Of a stretch of DNA of 64,000 nt, positions 24,879 to 33,640 are shown one piece after another (within the stretch, counting starts at the first letter, position 1; every line of letters starts with the position of its first letter). Below the pieces are notes generated by a model, which searched no databases, was not told the DNA's origin, and worked only from the letters and a program-made list of their open reading frames with translations. Origin of the DNA: Halobaculum limi (GTDB lineage Archaea; Halobacteriota; Halobacteria; Halobacteriales; Haloferacaceae); NCBI RefSeq assembly GCF_029490015.1, contig NZ_CP120469.1:248001-312000 (forward strand). The letters run 5' to 3'. Made by a program: the position numbers and the translations under genes.

Positions 24879-25559
24879 TCAGCTATTCGTCACGTCGAAC
24901 GGACGGCCCTCGGGGCCGAGCGATTCGTCGAGCAGGTTTCGGATCCCGCGCCGGATGCGCTGTGAGGTCGCCGTGTCAGAGATGCCAAGTTCCACTGCGA
25001 CCTCCTCTAAGGTGGCACCGCGAGGGACGGAGAAGTACCCTGCTGCAAGTGCAGTCGTAAGCGCCTCTCGTTGCGCCTCCGTCATCGCTGCTTGCGACCC
25101 ATCTGGCAGTCGCTCTCCGGCGTCGGACTCGACGATTCGCTCGACGTCCACCCTGATACCCCGTTCTGAACAGCGGCGATACCACGTCGAGAGCCGTTCG
25201 CGCGAGCGGAATCTGAGTTGGAGATACCACATCTTTCCGGTGGCGACCGCCTCCGTACACGCCCCGTCCGTGTCGCGCAGGACCGCGAGCAATCCGTCGA
25301 ACGCACCCGTCCAGTCGATAGCCAGTTCCCACTCGGATTTCCCTCGGTGGATAACCTCGACGTGGGAGACAACCGGATCCGCCGCGATCAGATCGACCAG
25401 GAGAGCGAGGTCGTCGCTCGACACCCGGAGATACGGGAGCGGATCGTCTGCCACGGGGACGACACACGCCGCGACGATGCGTGCAGATCCGTCGGTCGTT
25501 AGCGCACGGGCTAGCAGGAAATCAGCGGGGGCAACTGCGACACTCGCACTGACGCTCAC
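24879..25559 (-). CDS. Bacterio-opsin-activator-type HTH regulator
   Basis: A 226-residue protein if translation begins at the GTG at 25559. The C-terminal 55 residues (TEAQREALTTALAAGYFSVP, then RGATLEEVAVELGISDTATS and RIRRGIRNLL) form the HTH_10 domain of haloarchaeal Bat-type regulators. The N-terminal part (VSASVAVAPADFLLARAL, later GKMWYLQLRFRSRERLSTWY) is the ligand-sensing module common to the family. It should act as a transcription factor; the target is unknown. A similar protein lies at 42403-43104. Confidence 0.82.
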   Translation of the reverse strand: MSVSASVAVAPADFLLARALTTDGSARIVAACVVPVADDPLPYLRVSSDDLALLVDLIAADPVVSHVEVIHRGKSEWELAIDWTGAFDGLLAVLRDTDGACTEAVATGKMWYLQLRFRSRERLSTWYRRCSERGIRVDVERIVESDAGERLPDGSQAAMTEAQREALTTALAAGYFSVPRGATLEEVAVELGISDTATSQRIRRGIRNLLDESLGPEGRPFDVTNS

Positions 25560-25783
25560 GACATTCGAGACGGAAGCGACGGGCAAGAACGTAGTTCGGA
25601 GAAGTAGCCCTGTTGGCGGCAGTGTGGGCCTGCGTCGGTAGCCGTATTTGAACAGGTTCGATATCGAATGTCAGTCTTGATGTGATGGCCTCGTGAAATG
25701 TGAGTCAGGGCCGCACAGTGGGAATCGGCGTGCAATAGATGGGTGTGGTCCGTCGACCGTGGAGTATCCACACGTTGAGAGTC

Positions 25784-26023
25784 ATGACACGAAATTTCAA
25801 ACCCGAGGACGAGGGGAAACGCGTTGTAACGGCAGACGGCGACGAAATTGGGACGCTCGAACAAGCGTCCGGCGCGACTGCACACGTCAAGCCGTCGATG
25901 GACCTGTCACAGAGCGTCCGACGACGACTCGGTTGGGCGGAAGACGGCCAAGACACCTACGAACTCCGAACGACGAAGGTAGACGACATCACTGACGTCG
26001 TCACGCTGAAGCGAAATATCTGA
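25784..26023 (+). CDS. Small PRC-barrel-like protein
   Basis: A 79-residue protein started at MTRNFKPEDEG. EGKRVVTADGDEIGTLEQAS resembles the first strands of PRC-barrel domains (G-x-x-V....G..IG.V), and TYELRTTKVDDITDVVTLK forms the closing strand. PRC barrels bind RNA-processing or signalling partners; the role here is unknown. It is convergent with the next gene, separated by 11 bases, and that gene begins with a similar KRVVTTEGNPLG motif, so the two are probably distant relatives. Confidence 0.65.
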   Translation: MTRNFKPEDEGKRVVTADGDEIGTLEQASGATAHVKPSMDLSQSVRRRLGWAEDGQDTYELRTTKVDDITDVVTLKRNI

Positions 26024-26034
26024 GTACGTATTGC

Positions 26035-26370
26035 CTACGGATTGACCTCTGCATTTTTCCGATCGGTCGAACGTGATTCACTCTCCGACTCCCGGACCTC
26101 GTCGGCGTCGTGTTCACCCGTCTCGCGGGTGGACGTACCGCCGAGAACGATTGTCGAGTGCCCCACGCCGACGACTGCGTCTTCGTCGAGTCTGTAGGTC
26201 GCCGTCTCGTCCCACGACGGCGAGAGCCACGAATCACAGCCACGGAACACGCCCGCATCGGGTTCGACGTACAGATCACCGTCGCTATCGCGGACGGCCC
26301 ACCCGAGTGGGTTCCCCTCTGTCGTCACCACTCGCTTTCGCCCGTCGTCAGTTTGTCTGGAATCGGTCAT
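26035..26370 (-). CDS. PRC-barrel-like protein with acidic tail
   Basis: A 111-residue protein. GRKRVVTTEGNPLGWAVRDS followed by GDLYVEPDAG resembles a PRC-type barrel. ATYRLDEDAVVGVG and a strongly charged tail (HDADEVRESESESRSTDRKN) complete it. The shared KRVVT-x2-G-x2-[IL]G motif with the convergent 25784-26023 gene suggests common ancestry. Function unknown. Confidence 0.6.
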   Translation of the reverse strand: MTDSRQTDDGRKRVVTTEGNPLGWAVRDSDGDLYVEPDAGVFRGCDSWLSPSWDETATYRLDEDAVVGVGHSTIVLGGTSTRETGEHDADEVRESESESRSTDRKNAEVNP

Positions 26371-26463
26371 AGCGTTGGATCGCCTCGGTCGCCCTCCGAA
26401 GCGTCATTCCGATATGATGTGTTCTGTGTTGGCATAGTGCTCGACCATCGACTGTCCTACCCT

Positions 26464-27237
26464 TCATACGGTGTCTCGTTCCTCCGATGAGCGGAGTCGG
26501 CGTTCAAGCGCATCGAGGTGGCTCATTCCGACGACGCACACTACGTCACCATCACGACGGAGTCGCTCGATCCGTTCTGCCATCACCGCCTCCCGAATTC
26601 GGTCGACGAGCGCCGTCTCCGGCGGTGTGTCGACAGACCCGACGAACGCGTCGAACTGTGCGACGTGGGACCGTTCGTGTGCCGCCTGTTCGTCAGGAGG
26701 ATCGAGCATCGACACCCGATACGGAATGTGTCGATAGAGACGCGGGGTGAGCGGCGTCGACGCGGCGACGACCGCGCCTAGTCGACACGTGATCGCGTGG
26801 AGTACGCTTCGGCCGAGGTCTCTGAGTACGGGTCGCGTCACGGCCCGTGCTTCGTCGTCGCCGCCCAGTGTGCGCAACAGTTCGCGCACGTATCGACGGT
26901 TCGGAGCGTCGATGCCGACCACGGCACCAGACTCGACCGACTGGATGGCGGCGCTCATCTCGCCGCCGAGACACGGGGGCGTGTACTCGTCGTGTGCGTA
27001 CTGCCGGAACAGCGGGATCGACAGCGGCGGGAGTTCGAGCGCGAGCGTCTCGGGTGTGAATCGGTCGAGGAGCGTAGCGACGCGAGCGACGCTCGCGGGA
27101 TGGTCGTGGACAACACCGACGAGGACCAACGTTCCCAGGTCCGTCGTACGCGGGAACCCCCTGATCGTCGCTTCGGTCATCCGAGGGTCTGCCTCCTCGT
27201 CGTTCACGGCCCGATAGACGTCCTCACACTCGAACAT
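26464..27237 (-). CDS. TraB/GumN-family protein
   Basis: A 257-residue protein if started at MFECEDVYRA (27237); ATG codons at 27312 and 27180 are alternatives. LVLVGVVHDHPASVARVATL is the TraB-type start (GxxHxHPxS), PETLALELPPLSIPLFRQYA carries the conserved ELP, and VVCVVGMSHLDALERRL is the C-terminal G-x-x-H motif. These His and Glu positions are those proposed to bind metal in TraB/GumN/Tiki proteins. The C-terminal transmembrane region of full-length archaeal TraB is absent. Biological role unclear. Confidence 0.65.
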   Translation of the reverse strand: MFECEDVYRAVNDEEADPRMTEATIRGFPRTTDLGTLVLVGVVHDHPASVARVATLLDRFTPETLALELPPLSIPLFRQYAHDEYTPPCLGGEMSAAIQSVESGAVVGIDAPNRRYVRELLRTLGGDDEARAVTRPVLRDLGRSVLHAITCRLGAVVAASTPLTPRLYRHIPYRVSMLDPPDEQAAHERSHVAQFDAFVGSVDTPPETALVDRIREAVMAERIERLRRDGDVVCVVGMSHLDALERRLRSSEERDTV

Positions 27238-27380
27238 TGGTTGCGTTTCCCGGGGTTCGATCGTCACCGGGTCACGTACGCCGGTAGAGACGCGCCGACA
27301 GTACCTGTACATATCGTCTGTTGTAGATACGCTGTGATGGGGCGACTCCCCCGCTAGTGATTGGCTATGTGTGTCGGTCG

Positions 27381-28001
27381 CTACCGGAGGTACGTCCGCG
27401 CCTCGTCGTCGCTCACTTGGCCGAACGAGCGGTAGAAGCGACCCACTGCGCCGAAGTAGTCGGGCGTCTCGACGCACACGACGTCGTCGGCTTCAGCCAA
27501 GAGCGTCGTCACCGTCTCGGGCGGTGCGACCGGAACGGCGACGACGACCGAACTCGCACCGGCGGCCCGTACCTGTCTGACGCACGCGATCATCGTGGCT
27601 CCAGTGGCGATGCCGTCGTCGACGATAACTACCCGCTGGTCTGTGAGGTCGACGGCGTCGCGGTCCTCTCGATAGCGGTCCAGGCGCTCTTGTGCCGCCT
27701 GCCGTTCGGTCGTCCGTACCTCCTCGATGTACTCGTCGTCGATGCCCGCCTCGCTGATCAACTGCTCGTTCAACCAGACGCTGCCATCGCCCGCGACAGC
27801 ACCGATCGCCAGTTCGGAGTTCCACGGAGCCCCCAGTTTCCGGGCGGAGACGATGTCGAGAGGCACGTCGAGTCGGTCTGCGACGATCCGAGCGACCGGT
27901 AACCCACCGCGAGGGACGCCGAGGACGACGTCCCCCTCGACCCCGCATTCCGTGAGTAGATCCGCGAGTTGTCTACCCGCGTCGGTTCGGTCGTCGAACA
28001 T
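27381..28001 (-). CDS. Phosphoribosyltransferase
   Basis: A 206-residue protein started at MFDDRTDAG (28001). RVVIVDDGIATGATM is the PRPP-binding loop with both acidic residues, VLGVPRGGLPVA is the PPi loop region, and the hood segment SARKLGAPWNSELAIGAV is characteristic of the stand-alone phosphoribosyltransferases of archaea and bacteria with unknown base. It would transfer a ribose-5-phosphate to an acceptor, or act as a regulator. A TATA element lies in good register upstream. Confidence 0.8.
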   Translation of the reverse strand: MFDDRTDAGRQLADLLTECGVEGDVVLGVPRGGLPVARIVADRLDVPLDIVSARKLGAPWNSELAIGAVAGDGSVWLNEQLISEAGIDDEYIEEVRTTERQAAQERLDRYREDRDAVDLTDQRVVIVDDGIATGATMIACVRQVRAAGASSVVVAVPVAPPETVTTLLAEADDVVCVETPDYFGAVGRFYRSFGQVSDDEARTYLR

Positions 28002-28020
28002 ACCAGACAATCGTCACCAC

Positions 28021-28035
28021 GCGATAATAAGTATA
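28021..28035 (-). promoter_or_regulatory. TATA-like promoter element for the phosphoribosyltransferase
   Basis: CTATACTTATTATC on the minus strand is centred about 27 bases before the ATG at 28001. Confidence 0.45.
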
Positions 28036-28152
28036 GTGCAGTTGTCATCTCTGATCGCGTTGGGGCGTTCGGCGAGCGTAGTGATCGGAGAGTCGGAGAA
28101 CGCTGGTAAGCGGTCGAAAGCGTGTTATCGATCGCGCCACCAACGTACGCCA

Positions 28153-28437
28153 ATGAGTCGCCGCCTCGACTGGTTGGCTGCGATGCTGCTCTCGCTGGCG
28201 GCGCTTCCGGCGGTCGCCGTTGCGCACCCCGGTCACGCGACACCGACACCGGCTGGACCGTTCGCTGGGGTCTCACCAGTGGGTGCTGCGGTTGTCGTGG
28301 CTGGGTTCCTCGTCGGAACGACTGGACTCTTACTCGTGCGCGAGGACGTGGTCTCAGAGCGCACCGCTAGCGCTGCCCTCGTCGTGGGCGCGGGGTTGCT
28401 CCTCGCGGGTGGTGCCCTCGCACTGTTGAGCGGATGA
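28153..28437 (+). CDS. Small membrane protein with signal peptide
   Basis: A 94-residue protein. MSRRLDWLAAMLLSLAALPA then VAVAHPGHA looks like a signal peptide or first membrane helix followed by a His-containing segment. Two further hydrophobic segments follow (PVGAAVVVAGFLVGTTGLLL and SAALVVGAGLLLAGGALALL). The first gene of the next unit starts 84 bases downstream, and this gene is probably monocistronic. No family function known. Confidence 0.65.
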   Translation: MSRRLDWLAAMLLSLAALPAVAVAHPGHATPTPAGPFAGVSPVGAAVVVAGFLVGTTGLLLVREDVVSERTASAALVVGAGLLLAGGALALLSG

Positions 28438-28521
28438 CAGTCACGTCGCGTCTCGGTGTGACTGCTGTATCCGACGGTCAGCGACAGAACACTTAATGAT
28501 CGCTCGGGACACCTGTACGGT

Positions 28522-29790
28522 ATGTCAACACTCCCCGAAGACGACGCACTCGTGGACGAGTTCGCCGTCCCCGACGACGTCCGTCCGGTCGTCGACCGCG
28601 TCGTCTCGTTCATCGAGGACGACGTCCGCTCGTTCGAGGCGGAACACGCCGACCACGTCGGCGGGCCCCTCGCGTACCTCGATGAGAACGGCCGGATGAC
28701 GCCCGAAGCGATGGCGCTTCGGGACACTATCCGGCAGCGGAGTGCGAACGCGGGACTGTACGCGCTCCATATGCCCGAGGAGGTTGGCGGGGGCGGGCTC
28801 TCCCAACGCGAACACTTCTACGTGCAGGAAGCCGTATTCCGCTACGGCACCGGACACGGGTCCGGACTCGCGCGGGCGATGATGGCGTGGACGGAGGGGC
28901 CGTCGCCGATGCTGCTCCACCTCGACGAGTCCCAGCGCCGCGAGTGGCTCGACCCACTCGTCTCAGGTGAGGAGACGGCGTGCATCGGCATCACCGAACC
29001 CGGTGCAGGGTCGGACGTGACTGCCATCGAGACGATCGCCGAACGCGACGGCGACGGCTGGGTACTCGACGGTGACAAACGCTACATCACGAACGGCCCG
29101 TTCGCAGACACCGCACAGATTCTCGCCCGGGTGCCCGACGCCGACGGCGGGCCGTCCGAGTCGATGGCGATGTTCCTCGTCGATACCGACAATCCCGGGT
29201 TCGAGGTCGGATCGATGAACCTGAACCTGATGATGGACGGCATCACCTCTGACCTGCACCTCCGAGATTGCCGCGTCGACGGCGACCAGATGATCGGAGA
29301 AGTTGGCGATGGCCTACCACTGGCGCTGACCTGGGTGAACTGGCGGCGAGCGTGTCGCCCGGGAATGTGCGTCGGATTGGGGAGATACCTCCTCGATCAG
29401 ATGCTCACCTACGCGAAGGACCGCGAGACGTTCGGCGAACCCATCGGGTCGAACCAGGCGGTCCAGTGGCCCATCGTCGAGACGGCGACGGAGATTCACG
29501 CGGTTCGGAATATGGCGACGACGATGCTCGCGGAGTACGACGCGATGACGACGCTGGAGTCCCTCGACCAGTCGGCAGCGGCGCGACGGCGCCTGTCGAT
29601 GCTGAAGTACTACCCCGAGGACCGCCTGTTCGACTGGTCCGACCGTGCGATACAGGTGCTGGGCGGCTACGGCCTGATGCGTGCGGGTGGCGTCGAACGC
29701 GTGTTCCGCGTCGCCCGCAACCTCAAGATTCCGGCGGGGTCGACGGAGGTGCAAAAGCGAACAATCGCGAAGACGCTCGGGTTGCCCTGA
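28522..29790 (+). CDS. Acyl-CoA dehydrogenase family protein
   Basis: A 422-residue flavoprotein. IGITEPGAGSDVTAIETIAE, YITNGPFADTAQILARV and YAKDRETFGEPIGSNQAVQW are the FAD-binding signatures, and AIQVLGGYGLMRAGGVERVF is the C-terminal signature. It should desaturate an acyl-CoA at C2-C3 with electron transfer to ETF. The usual Glu of the IYEGT motif is replaced in IPAGSTEVQ, and the alternative Glu of the LxxER helix is not seen (VNWRRACRPG), so the catalytic base is unclear. The next gene overlaps its stop by one base. Substrate unknown. Confidence 0.8.
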   Translation: MSTLPEDDALVDEFAVPDDVRPVVDRVVSFIEDDVRSFEAEHADHVGGPLAYLDENGRMTPEAMALRDTIRQRSANAGLYALHMPEEVGGGGLSQREHFYVQEAVFRYGTGHGSGLARAMMAWTEGPSPMLLHLDESQRREWLDPLVSGEETACIGITEPGAGSDVTAIETIAERDGDGWVLDGDKRYITNGPFADTAQILARVPDADGGPSESMAMFLVDTDNPGFEVGSMNLNLMMDGITSDLHLRDCRVDGDQMIGEVGDGLPLALTWVNWRRACRPGMCVGLGRYLLDQMLTYAKDRETFGEPIGSNQAVQWPIVETATEIHAVRNMATTMLAEYDAMTTLESLDQSAAARRRLSMLKYYPEDRLFDWSDRAIQVLGGYGLMRAGGVERVFRVARNLKIPAGSTEVQKRTIAKTLGLP

Positions 29791-31079
29791 TGCGAGGACG
29801 CGACCGAGACATCCTGTTGGTGGTGCTCGACGGCGCCGCCGACCGTCCAGCGCCGGAACTCGACGGAGAGACGCCACTCGAGGCCGCCGAGACGCCGAAT
29901 CTCGATAGACTCGCGACCGCCGGCATCAACGGGACGATGCACGTCGCCGACCCAGGCGTTCCGCTGTCGAGTGACCTTGCGCACGCGCGACTGTTCGGCT
30001 ACGACCCGGTCGAACTCCCCGGCAGAGGCGTCCTCGAAGCACGCGGATTTGGCATCGATCCGACGCTGGGGAGCGTCGTCTGTTCGGCGTCGTTCGCGTC
30101 GCTCGGCGAAGATGGCTCGACCGTGGCAGACCGCCACCTCGCCGACGATGCGGCCAACTTCGCCGACCTCGCCGGGATTCCCGGTGTCGACGGCGTCGAC
30201 GTGCCCGTCGTCGACGGCTGTCACGTCTCCTTCGAGTACACGTGGAAGAACCGGGGTATCGTCTCGATTACTGCGGACACGGTGGTGTCCCCAGACGTGA
30301 CTGACGTCGATCCGTTCGCCGAGGGATTGCCAGTCGTCGCACCGGAACCCACCCACGATGCAACCGACCGACCGGCCGCACAGGCGACCGCCGACGCACT
30401 CCGGACGTACACCAGGGGAACACGCTCGGCGCTGTCGGCGACGGATGGGCCTGCAGACGTGGTTCTCTCGAAGTGGGCGGCCGCACCGGTATCGGTCGAC
30501 CCGTTCGCTGCGCGAACTGGGCTCGACGGGGTGAGTCTGACCCCAAAGCCAGTGTTGACGGGCCTCGCGCACACGCTCGAGATGGCGCACGTCGACCCGC
30601 CCGCGGACTACGACGACCGTGCGACGGCGGCGCTGTCAGCGCTCGCGGACCACGAGTTCGTCCACGTCCACTACCCCGAACCGGACGAGGTGTCACACGC
30701 GGCCGGCCCCCGTGAGAAGTGCGCAGAACTGGAGGCTATCGACGCCTCGCTGGGCGACGTAGTGGACCGGGCGCTCGAAGACCCGGAACTCGTCACCGTC
30801 GTCACCGCAGACCACACGACGCCGAGCACAGAGGACGTGGTTCACTCGGGCGAACCCGTTCCGGTGACGCTCGTGTCGGAGGGGACGCGCGTCGACGGCG
30901 TCGACGCCACAGGCGAGCGTCCCGCGGCGACGGGTGGCCTCCGGGGCGTTCGTGGGTCGGATCTGCTCCGAGTCGCGCGGGCCGCCGCCGACCGCGTACT
31001 GCTCGACGGACTGCGACGAACGCCCGCAGTTCACGACTATCCGACAGACGACGTGACCCCGCTGTGGCCAAAGCGATGA
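29790..31079 (+). CDS. Archaeal-type phosphoglycerate mutase (ApgM) family protein
   Basis: A 429-residue protein started at the ATG in TGATG (29790). ILLVVLDGAADRPAPELDGE, TPLEAAETPNLDRLA and PGVPLSSDLAHARLFGYDP match the archaeal cofactor-independent phosphoglycerate mutase of the alkaline-phosphatase superfamily, with Asp14 and a Ser near 60-61 as metal/phosphoryl residues. VVTADHTTPST supplies later metal ligands. In glycolysis the family interconverts 2- and 3-phosphoglycerate, but being inside an operon with a SelD-like and an NMNAT-like gene suggests a different phospho-substrate. It is translationally coupled on both sides. Confidence 0.75.
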   Translation: MRGRDRDILLVVLDGAADRPAPELDGETPLEAAETPNLDRLATAGINGTMHVADPGVPLSSDLAHARLFGYDPVELPGRGVLEARGFGIDPTLGSVVCSASFASLGEDGSTVADRHLADDAANFADLAGIPGVDGVDVPVVDGCHVSFEYTWKNRGIVSITADTVVSPDVTDVDPFAEGLPVVAPEPTHDATDRPAAQATADALRTYTRGTRSALSATDGPADVVLSKWAAAPVSVDPFAARTGLDGVSLTPKPVLTGLAHTLEMAHVDPPADYDDRATAALSALADHEFVHVHYPEPDEVSHAAGPREKCAELEAIDASLGDVVDRALEDPELVTVVTADHTTPSTEDVVHSGEPVPVTLVSEGTRVDGVDATGERPAATGGLRGVRGSDLLRVARAAADRVLLDGLRRTPAVHDYPTDDVTPLWPKR

Positions 31080-32482
31080 TGCGCAACACCGACGACAGTC
31101 GCGTCGACCCCGCGGCGACCGCCGACGTGCTTCGCTGTGGCTGTGCCGGCAAGACGCCGCTCGCCCGCGTGGTGATCCCGGCCCGCGACCGCATCCGAAC
31201 CCGACTCCGAGACACCAGCGTCACGCTCGGGCCCGATGCAGACGCCGCGTTGCTTCCGAGGGCGACCGAGTACACCAGTTACGTGGACGTGGTCCGGTTC
31301 GACGCCGACGGCGAGATCCATACGGCGATGCCTGAGCCACCCGTCCCGAAGTCGCCTGGCGACACCGAGACAGCGTCCGTCGCTGTCGCGTGTGCGTTGC
31401 TCGGAGACGGCTACGCCGATGCGGAGCGACTCGGGCAAGCACTGAGTCGCGTGTACGCCTCCTTCGACGGCCGACCGCTTCGAATCGGGAAAGGCCACGC
31501 GATCCAACTCCCGTCGGCGACGGGCGGCGTCGTGGTCGTCGAACGCCTGGCTCCGCTCAGCGGCGACGAGTCCGCAGACGGCGACCCGGACGCCGCGAAC
31601 CACGCCGCAAACGTCGACGCAGTCCACGCGTTTCCGGGCCTCGATCCAGCAGAACAGGCTCGCGTCGCCGGCCTGAACGCGCTCAACGACGTGTACACGC
31701 GCGGGGCGACCGCCGATCGAGCAGTTAGACCGCTCGTCGCCGCGCCGCCGTCTGCGGCCCCGACGCCCGGTCGCGTCCGCGAGTGGTTCGCGGCCGGACT
31801 CCCAGACGACGTGTCGGTTCGGTCGCCGTCAGTCGTCGACCACGATGGCACGGGGATGGTTCTCGGCGCGAGCGTGACCGCCGCGGGCGCGTCGCCATCG
31901 GCAACGTCGCCGCTTCCAGACGAGTGTGCAGTGCTGGTGACGCGCCCCTTCGGAGGGTTAGCGTCGTACGCAGTTGGAGCCCAGAGCGACGACGACCGAT
32001 TGCGTGAACAGGGTCGCCAGCGTCTGTTGTCGGACGCTCGCCCGGTGGCCGAGGCGTTGGCGTCGGCGCTGCCCGGCGACGGCGAGGCGTTCGACCCTGC
32101 GAGCCACGTCGCACACGTCACCGACGTCTCCGGTGAGGGCATCGCCGGACTCGGCCGTATCGCCGCCGACAGCGACCGTCGCCTCGTCGTCGACAGGGTT
32201 CCGGTGCTCGACGGACTCGCCGAGACCGCGGACGCTAGTCGTATCCCGTTGCCCGACGCGACGGTGGAGACGAACGGACCGTTCGCGGTGTTCGCGACGC
32301 CCGCGGTGGTGTCGACGGTCGCCGAGCGTCTGCGCGGCGTCGACGGCTGTGATCCACAGCAGATCGGAACGCTCCGCGACGGAGGCGCCAACCTGGTCGA
32401 CGCGACCGGCGGGCGAGCGACACGGTTCGTCGAAGGGGCGGCCCGGTGGCCGACAGCGAGTGTCGAGAGGGACGAGCGATGA
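31076..32482 (+). CDS. SelD/AIR-synthase-related protein
   Basis: A 468-residue protein started at 31076 (MMRNTDD; ATGA overlap with the upstream gene). RCGCAGKTPL at 20-29 recalls the Cys and Lys of the selenophosphate synthetase active-site loop (GCGCK), and ATGGVVVVERLAPL plus LGGVH-like segments downstream recall the PurM/SelD ATP-binding fold. DECAVLVTRPFGGLASYAVG and EGIAGLGRIAADSDRRLVVD resemble the C-terminal domain. Family members make activated phosphates from ATP. No SelA, SelB or selenocysteine gene is near, so selenium use is unproved. Coupled to ApgM-like and NMNAT-like genes. Confidence 0.65.
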   Translation: MMRNTDDSRVDPAATADVLRCGCAGKTPLARVVIPARDRIRTRLRDTSVTLGPDADAALLPRATEYTSYVDVVRFDADGEIHTAMPEPPVPKSPGDTETASVAVACALLGDGYADAERLGQALSRVYASFDGRPLRIGKGHAIQLPSATGGVVVVERLAPLSGDESADGDPDAANHAANVDAVHAFPGLDPAEQARVAGLNALNDVYTRGATADRAVRPLVAAPPSAAPTPGRVREWFAAGLPDDVSVRSPSVVDHDGTGMVLGASVTAAGASPSATSPLPDECAVLVTRPFGGLASYAVGAQSDDDRLREQGRQRLLSDARPVAEALASALPGDGEAFDPASHVAHVTDVSGEGIAGLGRIAADSDRRLVVDRVPVLDGLAETADASRIPLPDATVETNGPFAVFATPAVVSTVAERLRGVDGCDPQQIGTLRDGGANLVDATGGRATRFVEGAARWPTASVERDER

Positions 32483-33054
32483 CCGAGCCAACCACGGAGA
32501 ACGGGCGGGTCGTCGGCCACGTTCACGGGCGGTTTCAGCCGTTTCACGACGGCCACCTCGCGTACTGCACGTGGGCGGCACGCGAGTGCGACGAGTTGCT
32601 CGTCGGCATCACGAACGCGGACCCATCGCACGTCCGGCGAGAAGACGCCGACCCCGACCGGGACGACCCCCGGAACAACCCGTTTCGGTACTACGAGCGC
32701 CATCGGATGGTGACTGACGCACTCGCCGCCGCCGACCTCGGCGTCCAGGTTCGGGTGCTGCCGTTTCCGATCAACAGACCGGAGTTGTGGGAGTCGTACG
32801 CCCCTGCCGACGCAGTGCACTTCCTGCGCGTCCTCGAAGCGTGGCACGAGGTGAAAGCCGACCGCCTGCGCGATGCCGGACGCACGGTTCGAACCACGCA
32901 AGCGACCCGACGCGTGAGCGGAACCGGTCTCAGAGACGCGATGGCCGCCGGCGACGATTCCTGGCGAGCGTCGGTTCCCGCCGCCGTCGCCAGGGTGGTC
33001 GACGATATCGACGGCGTGCGGCGGGTGCAGCGACTGTACGAGCGAGGGGAGTGA
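32479..33054 (+). CDS. Nicotinamide-nucleotide adenylyltransferase family protein
   Basis: A 191-residue protein started at MTEPTTENGR (32479; ATGA overlap). VHGRFQPFHDGHLAYC holds the HxGH nucleotidyltransferase motif at 23-26, and VSGTGLRDAM near 155 matches the ISSTxxR-type phosphate-binding motif of NMNATs. It would transfer AMP from ATP to a nucleotide or phosphate. NAD synthesis is the family's known role, but the operon partners hint that another phosphorylated acceptor may be used. It is the last gene of the three-gene unit; the lipoprotein gene downstream is convergent. Confidence 0.75.
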   Translation: MTEPTTENGRVVGHVHGRFQPFHDGHLAYCTWAARECDELLVGITNADPSHVRREDADPDRDDPRNNPFRYYERHRMVTDALAAADLGVQVRVLPFPINRPELWESYAPADAVHFLRVLEAWHEVKADRLRDAGRTVRTTQATRRVSGTGLRDAMAAGDDSWRASVPAAVARVVDDIDGVRRVQRLYERGE

Positions 33055-33097
33055 CTCTACGAGAGCAACACGGCTGGCTTCGACTGACTTCGACCGG

Positions 33098-33640
33098 CTA
33101 CAGGTGCAGTTCCAGCGAGACGCTGACGGTTATTTCGTCGTACGGTGGTTCGTCCCCGAACCGAGTGTTGTCGACGACCATCGTGTACGCGTCGTGCGGG
33201 AGGCGCGTCTCGCGAAACGACACGCTGGGTTCACCCGTCGCAGAGGCGGCGGAGACGCCATCGAGTCCCTCGCCCGCGCGGTACGTCTCGTACGCCTCGG
33301 CACCCACCGTGTGCACGTCCAACGGGAGCGAGAGCCGTTCGGACAGTTGCCCGGAGAGGAGGCCGGAGCCCTCGGACTCGGCCCACCGAATCGGGATAGC
33401 GACGTACTCGCCCGCACGAAGTCGCGCGACGCCGTCGACGATCGGTCCCGGCGGGTCGCCCCGACGAACCTCCTGCCACGGGTCCGTCGCCTCGGAGATA
33501 CCGCTACCAAGACAGCCACCGAGTCCCGCCGTCGCCAGCGCTGACCCGGCCGCGAGCGTGTGAAGGAGTCGTCGCCGCGTCGGGCCCGAGTGGTCGCGTT
33601 CGTCCGACTCGCCAGGTGAATCGCGGAGTCGCCGCGTCAC
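33098..33640 (-). CDS. Tat-exported lipoprotein of unknown function
   Basis: A 180-residue protein. PTRRRLLHTLAAGSALATAG then LGGC is a twin-arginine signal with a lipobox, so the mature protein is exported folded and lipid-anchored. The mature part is beta-rich (GEYVAIPIRWAESEGSG and PPYDEITVSVSLELHL) and far too short for a peptide-binding protein. Its ATG overlaps the stop of the upstream DppB-like permease by 4 bases, so it belongs to that unit and may assist the transporter. Confidence 0.65.
   Translation of the reverse strand: MTRRLRDSPGESDERDHSGPTRRRLLHTLAAGSALATAGLGGCLGSGISEATDPWQEVRRGDPPGPIVDGVARLRAGEYVAIPIRWAESEGSGLLSGQLSERLSLPLDVHTVGAEAYETYRAGEGLDGVSAASATGEPSVSFRETRLPHDAYTMVVDNTRFGDEPPYDEITVSVSLELHL

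Noticed and set aside
31076-32482. Selenoprotein or selenocysteine machinery
   Set aside because: The protein is only SelD-related; no SelA/SelB-like gene and no in-frame TGA with a SECIS-like hairpin was seen.
31411-32901. 496-codon minus-strand frame opposite the SelD-like and NMNAT-like genes
   Set aside because: Antisense to two coupled genes with recognisable motifs; its translation is Ser/Ala/Thr-rich without domains.
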